Shown here in pieces: positions 20,088 through 27,885 of a stretch of DNA of 64,000 nt (its first letter is position 1; each line of letters opens with the position of its first letter). Location of the stretch: positions 25,157 to 89,156 of the forward strand of contig JAIQFG010000025.1 of the NCBI GenBank assembly GCA_020073375.1, read 5' to 3'. The translations under genes were made by a program, and so were the position numbers. This DNA comes from Terriglobia bacterium (GTDB lineage: Bacteria; Acidobacteriota; Terriglobia; Acidiferrales; UBA7541). The notes beneath the pieces were generated by a model that was given only the letters and a program-made list of their open reading frames with translations, ran no database searches and was not told the origin of the DNA.

Positions 20088-21194
20088 TCAATCCGGCAGC
20101 AAAAATACGCGCTCGGGCGAAAGTTCGACAAGCCACGGTTGCGGCACATCGCGGAACGAATCCCACTGCTGCTTGAACACTTCGGCTTGAATCTGAAATT
20201 CCGCGCCGCTTGCGGGCTCCGATTCGGCGGGCCCGCCCATATTTCCGATGATGCGAAGATCCAGCGTGACTCGAAACGGCGTTTCGGTCATGGCCACCAG
20301 GCGGCAGGGAAAAATATTTTCGCGGCGTTCCGCTTTGAATTCACCCACCGGCAACACACGCACGTGATGCGCGCGAATGGCGATGTACTCGGGCGGCCTG
20401 GCAAACGGTTGGGAAACGCGAAGCCTGCAGCCCCAATCGAGCGCTTCGATCAAGCCGTCCGGGGCGCGGCGCGCGCGCGAAAAATTCTTGCATCCGGTAA
20501 GGCGCGCGACTTCCAGCGTCGGCGGGTGGCGAAAGATTTCTTCCTTCGGCCCTTGCGCAGCCGCTGTTCCCCGCGCGAGGACCACGAGATCCTCGCAGAC
20601 GCGGTACGCTTCCTCCAGATTGTGACTGACAAAAACGGTAGATCCGGCGTACCGCGCCAGCGTCTCGCGAAGGTGCCGCTCCAACGCGCCGCGCAAGTGC
20701 GTATCGAGGGCGGAAAACGGTTCATCGAGCAGAAGCGCGGCGGGCTCGGTGGCCAGGGCGCGCGCCAGGGCCACGCGCTGCTGTTCGCCGCCGGAAAGTG
20801 TGGCGGGGTAGCGATCTTCCATTCCCTCCAGGTGCGCGGCGGTCATCTGCTGGCTGACGCGTCGTTCGCGCTCCTGGGGCGCCAGCCGCCGCAGGCCAAA
20901 GGCGATATTCTCCGCGACGCTCAGATGCGGGAACAACGCGAAATTCTGGAACAGCAGACCAATGCGGCGTGCACGCGCCGGCACGTTGATGCGCGCCTCG
21001 GAATCGAACAGCACGCGCCCATGCAGCACAATCCTGCCGCGGTCCGGTGTCTCCAGTCCCGCGATCGCACGCAACGTCATCGTCTTGCCCGACCCCGATG
21101 AGCCCAGCAGACCGAGCGGCGCGCCGTCCGCCTTGAATTCCACGGACAGCCGGAAGCCCTGCACCTGTTTTTCAATCGCGACTTCGAGTGACAT
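20088..21194 (-). CDS. modC: Molybdate ABC transporter ATP-binding protein ModC
   Basis: A 368-residue ATPase that energises ModB. Walker A GSSGSGKT is at 31-38, the Q-loop region FQNFALFPHLSVAENIAFGL follows, then the signature LSGGEQQRVALARAL and Walker B ALLLDEPFSALD. The C-terminal 80 or so residues (after PPEYIAIRAHHVRVLP) form the TOBE/Mop oxyanion-sensing region. It is the third gene of a minus-strand regulator-modA-modB-modC set, separated from modB by a 105-base gap that holds a REP element. Substrate could also be tungstate. Confidence 0.92.
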   Translation of the reverse strand: MSLEVAIEKQVQGFRLSVEFKADGAPLGLLGSSGSGKTMTLRAIAGLETPDRGRIVLHGRVLFDSEARINVPARARRIGLLFQNFALFPHLSVAENIAFGLRRLAPQERERRVSQQMTAAHLEGMEDRYPATLSGGEQQRVALARALATEPAALLLDEPFSALDTHLRGALERHLRETLARYAGSTVFVSHNLEEAYRVCEDLVVLARGTAAAQGPKEEIFRHPPTLEVARLTGCKNFSRARRAPDGLIEALDWGCRLRVSQPFARPPEYIAIRAHHVRVLPVGEFKAERRENIFPCRLVAMTETPFRVTLDLRIIGNMGGPAESEPASGAEFQIQAEVFKQQWDSFRDVPQPWLVELSPERVFLLPD

Positions 21195-21209
21195 GGTTTT
21201 TTAGGGCCA

Positions 21210-21287
21210 GTGGGACGGGTTTCAGCCTCTCGGGTTTCGTTTTTTTCGCGGCGCCAAAAAAAAGCGACAGGCTGAAGCCCGTCCTAC
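21210..21287. repeat. REP pair in the modB-modC gap
   Basis: GTGGGACGGGTTTCAGCC and AGGCTGAAGCCCGTCCTAC are inverted halves around a spacer with runs of T and A. The element fills most of the gap inside the mod operon. Confidence 0.75.
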
Positions 21288-21299
21288 TGGAACGAACCA

Positions 21300-21974
21300 T
21301 CACGGCTTCCTCCACAAACTCACCGCCCGCCGGTTCGTTCCGTAAATAATGGAAAGCACCAGAAATGAAAACAGCAGAAGCAGCAGGGCCGTGTGATTCG
21401 CTGCGGCATAATTCCCGGACTGCGCTTGGTCATAGATATCGATGGAGATCGTGCGCGTAACGCCGGGAATGTTTCCTCCGACCATCAACACCACGCCGAA
21501 TTCGCCGATGGTATGCGCGAAACTGAGCACGACGCCGGTGACGGCGCCGGCGGCGGAGAGCGGCAAAATCACGCGAAAAAAAGTGGCCAGACGCGAAGCG
21601 CCCAGCGTCCACGCCGCTTCGATCAGCCGCCGATCCACCGTTTCTAATCCCGCGGAAAACGGCTGCACGGCAAACGGCAGGCTGTAGAGCACGGAAGCAA
21701 CCAGCAGGCCGCCAAAAGTGAATGGCAGCGTGTGCCCGAACAACGATTGCAAGACCCTGCCGGGAAAATTCCGCGGACCGAGGCCCACGAGAAGGTAATA
21801 GCCGAGCACGGTGGGCGGTAAGACGATGGGCAGCGCAACGACGGCCTCAACCACGAATTTCCAGCGCCAGCGGGAGAACGTCACCCAATAAGCGATCGGC
21901 ATGCCGGCGGCCAGCAGGATTCCGGCTACGCACACCGCGAGCTTCAGCGAAAGCGCAATCGCCTGCCAGTTCAC
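21300..21974 (-). CDS. modB: Molybdate ABC transporter permease ModB
   Basis: A 224-residue inner-membrane permease with five to six hydrophobic segments. The cytoplasmic EAA loop (EAAWTLGASRLATFF) contacts ModC, and FAHTIGEFGVVLMVGGNIPG is typical of ModB. The start is GTG and overlaps the modA stop in a GTGA junction at 21971-21974, so translation is coupled to modA. Molybdate passes from ModA through this channel. Confidence 0.93.
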   Translation of the reverse strand: MNWQAIALSLKLAVCVAGILLAAGMPIAYWVTFSRWRWKFVVEAVVALPIVLPPTVLGYYLLVGLGPRNFPGRVLQSLFGHTLPFTFGGLLVASVLYSLPFAVQPFSAGLETVDRRLIEAAWTLGASRLATFFRVILPLSAAGAVTGVVLSFAHTIGEFGVVLMVGGNIPGVTRTISIDIYDQAQSGNYAAANHTALLLLLFSFLVLSIIYGTNRRAVSLWRKP

Positions 21975-22813
21975 TTTTTTCCATTCTCCGGCAGCGTAAA
22001 TCCGTACCGCGCGAGCAGCGCAACGATTCCCGGGGTCCTGACGTAATCGAGAAATGCCTGCGCCATTTGCGGATTCGGCGCCGCGCGCGGAACCACAGCA
22101 CCCTGCTGGATCGGCGCGTACAGTTGCTCTGGAACCGGCGTGTAACGGCCTTCATCCTTCAGGGGCGGCGATTGCGCCAGCGATAGCGCGACAATGCCGG
22201 CGTCCGCATTTCCGGATTCTGCAAATTGCGCCGCCTGCGAAATGTTTTCCCCCAGCACGAGCCGGTCTTTCACCGCATCATAGATCCTCGCGCCGCGAAG
22301 CGCCTGCTCGGCAGCGCGCCCGTACGGCGCATGTTGCGGATTGGCGATGGCGATTTTGCGCACGGAAGGATCGCGCAATGCGGCGAGTCCCTTGTCAATG
22401 TCCAGCCGCGAATCCTGGCGCACCCACAACACGATTTTGCCCACGGCGTAGAGGACCGTGCTTCCCGGCGCGGCCAGTCCCTCACTTTCAAGTTTTTTCG
22501 GATAAGCAATATCGGCCGAGAAAAATACGTCGAATGGCGCCCCATTTTCAATTTGCGTCAGGAAATTCCCGGACGACCCGATGCTGACGCGCACGGTGCA
22601 TCCCGTGGCCTTTTCGTAATTGGCCGCGATTTCTTTCATGGCGTCGCTCAAATCCGACGCAGCCGCAACCGTGATCGTGCCGCACGGTTTCTGTGCGGCT
22701 TGCGCGCCAGCGGCGGGCCCCAACGCGACGGCGCACACCAGCCCCGCAATCAGTAGGGGCACGGCATGCCGTGCCCCTGCAGTCGATCCGCGGATGCCCG
22801 GCTTCGTCGACAT
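21971..22813 (-). CDS. modA: Molybdate-binding periplasmic protein ModA
   Basis: The solute-binding protein of the molybdate importer, 280 residues from the ATG at 22813 (GGGAG 6 bases upstream; an alternative ATG lies at 22846). Family motifs after the signal peptide are ITVAAASDLSDAMKEIAANY, GSSGNFLTQIENGAPFDVFF and IAIANPQHAPYGRAAEQAL. It ends in a GTGA overlap with modB. Oddly, residues of the signal peptide region (AGARHAVPLL) are encoded by a REP palindrome at 22753-22780. Confidence 0.93.
   Translation of the reverse strand: MSTKPGIRGSTAGARHAVPLLIAGLVCAVALGPAAGAQAAQKPCGTITVAAASDLSDAMKEIAANYEKATGCTVRVSIGSSGNFLTQIENGAPFDVFFSADIAYPKKLESEGLAAPGSTVLYAVGKIVLWVRQDSRLDIDKGLAALRDPSVRKIAIANPQHAPYGRAAEQALRGARIYDAVKDRLVLGENISQAAQFAESGNADAGIVALSLAQSPPLKDEGRYTPVPEQLYAPIQQGAVVPRAAPNPQMAQAFLDYVRTPGIVALLARYGFTLPENGKK
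22753..22780. repeat. REP palindrome inside the modA signal-peptide coding region
   Basis: GTAG is followed by the palindrome GGGCACGGCATGCCGTGCCC and then CTGC. It matches the GTAGGGGCACGGC subfamily seen at 53103, 54979 and 62323, but here it is in frame within a gene. Confidence 0.75.
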
Positions 22814-22865
22814 GAGTGCTCCCAATAGCAATCGCTCCCCCCTCATTCAAGAAAGCTTGCCCAAC

Positions 22866-23276
22866 TCACACTCGCACAATCATCACTTCTGTGGACTTGA
22901 TCAGGGCGGCGGCGGTCTGGCCCTTGGCCAGCCGCATTTCACGCGCGGCGTCCGCCGTAATGATCGACGAGATGCGCTGCCCGCCGATCGAAAGCTTGAT
23001 CTGCGCCAGCAAGCCGCTGTAGCGGACCTCCACGATGCGTCCAACCAGCTGATTGCGCCCGCTGATGCGGCGAAAGCCGCGGCGCCCGGCGAACACATCC
23101 TTTTGCTCGGTGCGCGGCAGGTACCGCTCGATTTCCGAGGCGGGAATGCGGTGGTGCCCTCCGGCGGTCTGCACGCTGCGGAGTTTCTTCTTGTAGATCC
23201 ACTGCTTGAGCGTCGGATAGCTGATGCCCAGCGCGCGCGCGGCATCGCGCGGGTTAAGCAGTTCCTCGGAACGCAT
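22866..23276 (-). CDS. MerR-type HTH protein with C-terminal TOBE (Mop) domain, probable molybdate-responsive regulator
   Basis: A 136-residue protein. ATG at 23276 is chosen because GGAGG lies 5 bases before it; an upstream in-frame start would add a stretch from the operator region. Residues 6-50 are an excisionase/MerR-like HTH (RDAARALGISYPTLKQWIYK, then TAGGHHRIPASEIERYL). Residues about 66-135 are a TOBE domain (NQLVGRIVEVRYSGLLAQIK, AKGQTAAALIKSTEVMIV), the fold that binds molybdate in ModE and Mop. It is the first gene of the modABC set, 52 bases from the modA start. Inferred role: molybdate-sensing control of the operon, analogous to ModE but with a different HTH. Confidence 0.8.
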   Translation of the reverse strand: MRSEELLNPRDAARALGISYPTLKQWIYKKKLRSVQTAGGHHRIPASEIERYLPRTEQKDVFAGRRGFRRISGRNQLVGRIVEVRYSGLLAQIKLSIGGQRISSIITADAAREMRLAKGQTAAALIKSTEVMIVRV

Positions 23277-23310
23277 GGCGCCTCCAGTGAATACACTTAT
23301 ATTCAATTAA

Positions 23311-23326
23311 TATTGATTGGTCAATA
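23311..23326. promoter_or_regulatory. Candidate operator upstream of the mod regulator
   Basis: TATTGA-TTGG-TCAATA is a perfect 6-bp inverted repeat with a 4-base spacer. It sits 35 bases upstream of the regulator ATG in an AT-rich patch (TTATATTCAATTAATATTG) that contrasts with the GC-rich surroundings. Position and symmetry fit autoregulation. Confidence 0.45.
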
Positions 23327-23348
23327 CGGATTTATATGAATTTGTACA

Positions 23349-23419
23349 GTAGGACAGGCTTCAGCCTGTCGCTTTTTAATTTTGCCGCGCCAAAACCGAC
23401 AGGCTGAAGCCTGTCCTAC
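23349..23419. repeat. REP pair, GTAG-GACAGGC subfamily, overlapping a stop codon
   Basis: GTAGGACAGGCTTCAGCCTG at the left and its mirror ending CTAC at the right flank a 25-base spacer. The terminal CTAC supplies the TAG stop of the minus-strand quinoprotein gene. Confidence 0.8.
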
Positions 23420-25278
23420 TCGGCACCAAACGCCAGCAGCACGTTTCCGGGCATCCCGCCGTTGCGCGGGTAGCCGGAATTGACATAGACCATCCCGTCG
23501 ACGATCACGGGCCCCGCCCCGTCGATCGAGCCGCCCTTGCCGGGCACTCCGTTCACCGTGGAAAAATCCGTTGCCGTGTCGAAATCCCAGACCATCTCCC
23601 CATCCTCGGTGCTGAACGCGCGAATGTGCCCGTCGAGCGATGGAGAAAAAACCACGCCGGGAATCAAAGCCAGCGCGGCCGATTGGCCGGGACTGCACCC
23701 CGGCTTCGGCGGATCGCAAGGGTGACTCGCAGCGAACCAGGCCTTTGCGCCGTTCTCGAGATGAAGCGCCGTCAGCCCGCCGCCTTTCACGGGATCAAAT
23801 GTCGCGCCGCCCACCGGACCCGCCGTGTTCATCACGGCGGAGACGTCGGAAACCGCCGCGTACACTTTTTGCCCGTCGCTGGCCATGCCCCACTGTACGC
23901 CGCCGTTGATTCCTCCGGTGCCCACGCGAGTCTCCCACAACAATTTCCCCTTTGCGTCCGGATCGAACGCGTGGACCAGACCGGATTTTTGCCCCGCCAC
24001 CAGAATTTCTTTTCCGTTCGGAGCGCGAACCAGCAACGCCGACGATCCAAAATCGTAGTCAGGCCCGTTGGTCGAGGGGCAATTCACTCCCTTGGTGCGG
24101 CAGGCGGAAGTGTACGCGTCGTTCGCCAGGGCTTGCTGGGTCCAAACGATGCGTCCCGTTTTCAAGTTGAGCGCGATCACCGCGTCGCTGGTCGAAGTCG
24201 CAGGGACCGAATAGTTGTCGCCGGTGGTGACGTACAGCAGGCCTCTCTTCAAATCGATGGTCGGGGACGACCAGACGGGAGCGCCGGAAGGCCCCCACTG
24301 CGCGACTCCCACGCCGTTGACACCGGTCTTTTGCGGCGGATCCACCAGGTACGATTTCCAGACTTGGGACCCATCGCGCACGCGCAGCGCCGTGACACTG
24401 CCGCGAAACGTGCAGCATTCGTATTGCGGATCGGTGGAACGCGTTTCCTCCCACGACGCCGCGGGAATGAATACGACGCCGTCAAGCGAAACGGCCGAAC
24501 CCGTCAGCCGCGCGGCTTCGTGTTCCTCCAACCGCTTTTTCCAAGAGAGTTTCCCTGATTTCGCATCAAGCGCGTAGACCCAACCGATCAAATCGCCGAA
24601 CACGAGCGAGTACGAGGACCCTTTGCGGACCGGCAGAATCGCCGCGCGTACCGGCCCGTTTGCCTGGAAAGTCCAGTGCACGCAACCGGTCTTCGCGTCG
24701 AGGGCCTGCACCAGGCCTCCCGCGCTTCCAATAAAAAGTGTCCCGTCCAAAATCGCCGGGGCCGCAAACGACGTGACATCGCCGGCAAATCCGTAAGCCC
24801 ATTTCAATTTGAGCCGCCGCACCTGCGTCATGTTGAGCCCGGCCTGGTCGGCGCTCTGGAAGCGCGTATTGGACGCGGACGGGCTCCACCCCGCCCAACC
24901 CGGCGCCGACGCGGCAGAGAGAGGCGCCACGCCTGCCGCACAGGGATTTTTCGGCGCGGGTGGAGCGTCTTCTCCCGGAGTTCCCAGAAAATTCGCGACA
25001 GCCACGCGCTCCTCGCGCTTCATCGGATAGGCCACGGCCATCATCAAGCCGAAATCCAGCGTGCGCAGGATGCGCCCCGCGGACATGGTCTGCAAAACTT
25101 GCCTGGCCGGTGCGCGGGAAACGCCCTCGTCGTGGCACCGCGCGCAGCGCTTCTGATAAACGTCCGCGCCGCTGACGGTGGGCGCGCTCTGCGCCGAAGC
25201 GGGCGAAATTGCAAATGTCATGAGTAAGAAGATCCCGATGGAAATGAACTGGATGGCGCGAGTAGCTGCGGTTCGCAT
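23416..25278 (-). CDS. Quinohemoprotein, polyvinyl-alcohol-dehydrogenase-like (cytochrome c plus PQQ propeller)
   Basis: A 620-residue exported protein. ATG at 25278 is preferred because GAGGAAG lies 8 bases upstream; an ATG at 25302 has no ribosome site. A signal peptide (SIGIFLLMTFAISPASAQ) precedes a short cytochrome c domain with the heme motif CARCH. The PQQ propeller follows, with ALDAKTGCVHWTFQ, ALDAKSGKLSWKK, ALNLKTGRIVWTQQ and CDPPKPGCSPGQSAAL. The order and GWAGWSPSASNTRFQ resemble polyvinyl alcohol dehydrogenases, but the substrate is unknown. Vicinal cysteines (YECCTF) may form a disulfide near the quinone. Confidence 0.8.
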   Translation of the reverse strand: MRTAATRAIQFISIGIFLLMTFAISPASAQSAPTVSGADVYQKRCARCHDEGVSRAPARQVLQTMSAGRILRTLDFGLMMAVAYPMKREERVAVANFLGTPGEDAPPAPKNPCAAGVAPLSAASAPGWAGWSPSASNTRFQSADQAGLNMTQVRRLKLKWAYGFAGDVTSFAAPAILDGTLFIGSAGGLVQALDAKTGCVHWTFQANGPVRAAILPVRKGSSYSLVFGDLIGWVYALDAKSGKLSWKKRLEEHEAARLTGSAVSLDGVVFIPAASWEETRSTDPQYECCTFRGSVTALRVRDGSQVWKSYLVDPPQKTGVNGVGVAQWGPSGAPVWSSPTIDLKRGLLYVTTGDNYSVPATSTSDAVIALNLKTGRIVWTQQALANDAYTSACRTKGVNCPSTNGPDYDFGSSALLVRAPNGKEILVAGQKSGLVHAFDPDAKGKLLWETRVGTGGINGGVQWGMASDGQKVYAAVSDVSAVMNTAGPVGGATFDPVKGGGLTALHLENGAKAWFAASHPCDPPKPGCSPGQSAALALIPGVVFSPSLDGHIRAFSTEDGEMVWDFDTATDFSTVNGVPGKGGSIDGAGPVIVDGMVYVNSGYPRNGGMPGNVLLAFGAE

Positions 25279-25393
25279 TGGGTTCTTCCTCGTTGAAAAC
25301 ATTTTAGGAGAGAATCTTACGCTATTTTGAGGGATAACGCGGAGCGAACGCAGCCAGACGATATCATCCTGGTTTTTGCTTTAGTCTTACGTC

Positions 25394-25509
25394 GTCATTC
25401 CGAGTCCCGGAAGGGACCGGGATAAACTCCGCGAGGAATCTCTCTTGGGTGTTTGCCAGGCGAAAAAAGAAAGAGGCATTCCTCGGGCCAAAAAAATCCT
25501 CGAAATGAC
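25394..25509. repeat. GTCATTCCGAG-type dispersed repeat
   Basis: GTCATTCCGAG at the left and a mirrored CGAAATGAC at the right, with internal GCGAGGAATC and GCATTCCTCGGG. Related copies lie at 29356-29440 and in part at 49263-49300. Not a gene. Confidence 0.6.
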
Positions 25510-25538
25510 GGCGTTTCTTTTTGGCTTTGTGAAACGCG

Positions 25539-26471
25539 CTAAACGTGCGCGGCGGCTTCCTGCTCGAAGGCGTGATACGAGGAACGCACCAGCGGACCCG
25601 ATTCCACGTGTGCGAAACCCATCTGCTCTCCCAGAGTCTTGTATTCCGCGAATTCATCCGGATGCACATAACGCACGATGGGTAGATGCTCGCGCGTGGG
25701 CTGCATGTACTGGCCCAGCGTCAGGATGTTGGTGCCTTGCGCGGCCAGATCCTGCATCGCCGCAAGCACTTCCACGCGGGTTTCCCCCAGGCCGAGCATG
25801 AGCCCGGTTTTCGTGGGCATTCCCGGCGCCAGATTTTTCGCACGGCGCAACAACTCCAGCGACCTAGTGTAGATCGCTCCCTTGCGCACTTCGTGATACA
25901 AGCGCGGCACCGTTTCCGTGTTGTGGTTTAAAACTTCCGGCTTTGCCGCAATCACGGTTTCCAAAGCCTGCCAATCCCCGCGAAAATCGGGGATCAGCAC
26001 TTCCACTTTGCACGCCGGAATGCGCCTGTGAATTTCCTGGATGGTGCGCGCGAAAATCGCGGCGCCCCCGTCGGGTTGATCGTCGCGATTCACGGACGTG
26101 ACCACGGCATAGCGCAATCCCATGCGCTCGGCGGCCTCGGCCACGCGCTCCGGCTCGTTCTCGTCCGGAGGCGCCGCGGGTCTTCCCGACGGCACGGCGC
26201 AAAACCCGCACGCGCGCGTGCAGATATTTCCCAGGATCATGAACGTCGCCGTGCGATTTTCCCAGCACTCACCCATGTTGGGGCAGCGCGCGCTCTCGCA
26301 CACCGTGTTCAGGCCGAGTGTGCGCATGATGCGCTTGAGTTCCTGATAATTGGGCCCATTGAAAAATTTTACGCGCAGCCAATCCGGCCGTGGGTGCGCG
26401 GCCGGATCCAGCGAAAACCCCGCGGCGGGAGCCGGGACGGAATTGGAAACGATATGGAACGGTGACGGCAT
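25539..26471 (-). CDS. lipA: Lipoyl synthase LipA
   Basis: A radical SAM enzyme that inserts two sulfurs into octanoyl-E2 to make the lipoyl cofactor. 310 residues from the ATG at 26471; in-frame upstream codons cross a REP element and are excluded. The auxiliary cluster motif is [12 protein letters not shown], the radical SAM cluster CTRACGFC, and the C-terminal RSSYHA serine ligand motif is intact. Other conserved blocks include [14 protein letters not shown] and [11 protein letters not shown]. No lipB is adjacent. Confidence 0.95.
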   Translation of the reverse strand: MPSPFHIVSNSVPAPAAGFSLDPAAHPRPDWLRVKFFNGPNYQELKRIMRTLGLNTVCESARCPNMGECWENRTATFMILGNICTRACGFCAVPSGRPAAPPDENEPERVAEAAERMGLRYAVVTSVNRDDQPDGGAAIFARTIQEIHRRIPACKVEVLIPDFRGDWQALETVIAAKPEVLNHNTETVPRLYHEVRKGAIYTRSLELLRRAKNLAPGMPTKTGLMLGLGETRVEVLAAMQDLAAQGTNILTLGQYMQPTREHLPIVRYVHPDEFAEYKTLGEQMGFAHVESGPLVRSSYHAFEQEAAAHV

Positions 26472-26555
26472 CCGGATAGTCTCAATTTTTGATTTTAAGC
26501 TTTGCGACAGGAGGACACAAGTAGAGCCCTGCGCGACTGTCCGGAACTGGCAAAT

Positions 26556-26620
26556 GTAGCGCCCGCCTGAAGGCGGGCATGTGAGGGGTACGCGAGTGCC
26601 CGCCTGAAGGCGGGCGCTAC
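26556..26620. repeat. REP/BIME element, subfamily GTAG-CGCCCGCC
   Basis: GTAGCGCCCGCCTGAAGGCG and an inverted copy ending GGGCGCTAC around a spacer containing ACGCGAG. Same subfamily as 3332-3396 and 53183-53245. Confidence 0.8.
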
Positions 26621-26770
26621 ATTCGATTCTCAAGGAAAAGTGTCACAAAATGATGCAGTTTTGCCACGCGGATCCGGCCATTTTGTGTCTTTTTTACCAC
26701 ACGCAAGTTACCATTTGTCCGCATCTTATTGATTTTAATGATTTAATCTATTCAACGTAAGGCCCGCTGG

Positions 26771-27706
26771 ATGCTACGATTGCACCATCAAATGACGCAG
26801 CAAACTACAATCGAAAGGCCAGTCGCCACCCAGGGAGTCGGCCTTCACACTGCGGTGAAATCTCACCTTCGGCTTGTGCCGGCCCCGGCGGATACGGGGA
26901 TCGTCTTCCGCCGTGTGGACCTGGATAATTTTGAAATCGAAGCGCACGTCCGCAACGTCGCTCGAGTCAGTTATGCGACCAGCCTGATGAAAAAGGGCGT
27001 GCTGCTTTCCACCACCGAACACCTTCTGGCGGCCCTGTACTCCTGCGGCGTGGACAACGTCTACATCGAGCTGGACGCGCTGGAATTGCCCATTCTGGAC
27101 GGGTCGTCGCAACCCTTCATTGAGATGCTCGGCCAGGCCGGAATTCGTCGATTACGCAAACGTCGCCGCTACCTGAAGGTGGTGAAGCCACTGGAATTCA
27201 GCGATGGCGGGCGGCGCATCGGAATTTATCCCGCGGACGATTTTCAAGTTCGCTGCTACGTGGAATACGCGAATCCGGCTGTGGGCGTGCAGGAAGTCGA
27301 GTTGCGCGTGAGCCGCGAATCGTTCAGCCATCTGCTGGCGCCGGCCCGGACGTTCGGTTTCGTGCAGGATTTTGAAGGATTGCGCCGCATGGGCCTGATC
27401 CGTGGCGGTTCGCTCGATAACGCAATCGTTCTGAATGAAAATGGCGTCATGAACGGCCCGCTGCGCTTCCCGGATGAGTTTGGCCGGCACAAGGCGCTGG
27501 ACCTGATTGGCGATCTGGCCCTGGTGGGGCGGCCGCTGCTGGCGCGTGTGGAAGCCTGGAAAGCCGGCCACGCGCTGCACACCCAGTTGGTGACGCGCCT
27601 GCTGGCCGATCCTTCGTTGTGGACCGAAACATACGAAGAAGCTTCCGCCGAGCCTGGGCACGCTCACACAATTGAGGCCTCGACCCCGGCCCCGGCCGGC
27701 GATTAG
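26771..27706 (+). CDS. lpxC: UDP-3-O-acyl-N-acetylglucosamine deacetylase LpxC
   Basis: Zinc amidase for the committed step of lipid A synthesis, 311 residues from the first ATG. A second ATG at 26792 is equally possible as neither has a strong ribosome site. Zinc ligands are seen as H84 (STTEHLLAAL) and H240/D244 (GRHKALDLIGDL). The catalytic His267 is in AGHALH, and ELPILDGSSQPF is conserved. Its presence shows a Gram-negative, lipid A-type envelope. It lies just upstream of glmU, which makes the UDP-GlcNAc precursor. Confidence 0.94.
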   Translation: MLRLHHQMTQQTTIERPVATQGVGLHTAVKSHLRLVPAPADTGIVFRRVDLDNFEIEAHVRNVARVSYATSLMKKGVLLSTTEHLLAALYSCGVDNVYIELDALELPILDGSSQPFIEMLGQAGIRRLRKRRRYLKVVKPLEFSDGGRRIGIYPADDFQVRCYVEYANPAVGVQEVELRVSRESFSHLLAPARTFGFVQDFEGLRRMGLIRGGSLDNAIVLNENGVMNGPLRFPDEFGRHKALDLIGDLALVGRPLLARVEAWKAGHALHTQLVTRLLADPSLWTETYEEASAEPGHAHTIEASTPAPAGD

Positions 27707-27763
27707 TCTTGGATCTCCAGCTGCCCGGTGCATGGAAATATTTTCCGCAAGAAACGGGGTTCA

Positions 27764-27789
27764 GTAGGACAGGCTTCAGCCTGTCCTAC
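27764..27789. repeat. Single REP palindrome, GTAG-GACAGGC subfamily
   Basis: A 26-base palindrome starting GTAGGACAGG and ending CCTGTCCTAC, between lpxC and glmU. An identical copy lies at 44322-44347. Confidence 0.8.
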
Positions 27790-27885
27790 TGGATCCCCCT
27801 GTGCTGCTTGGATTAAGTGTTCCTTTCGCATCTCTTCGGATTCCACCGGATTGTCAAACCGGCGCGAACCGCTGACAATATCGGC

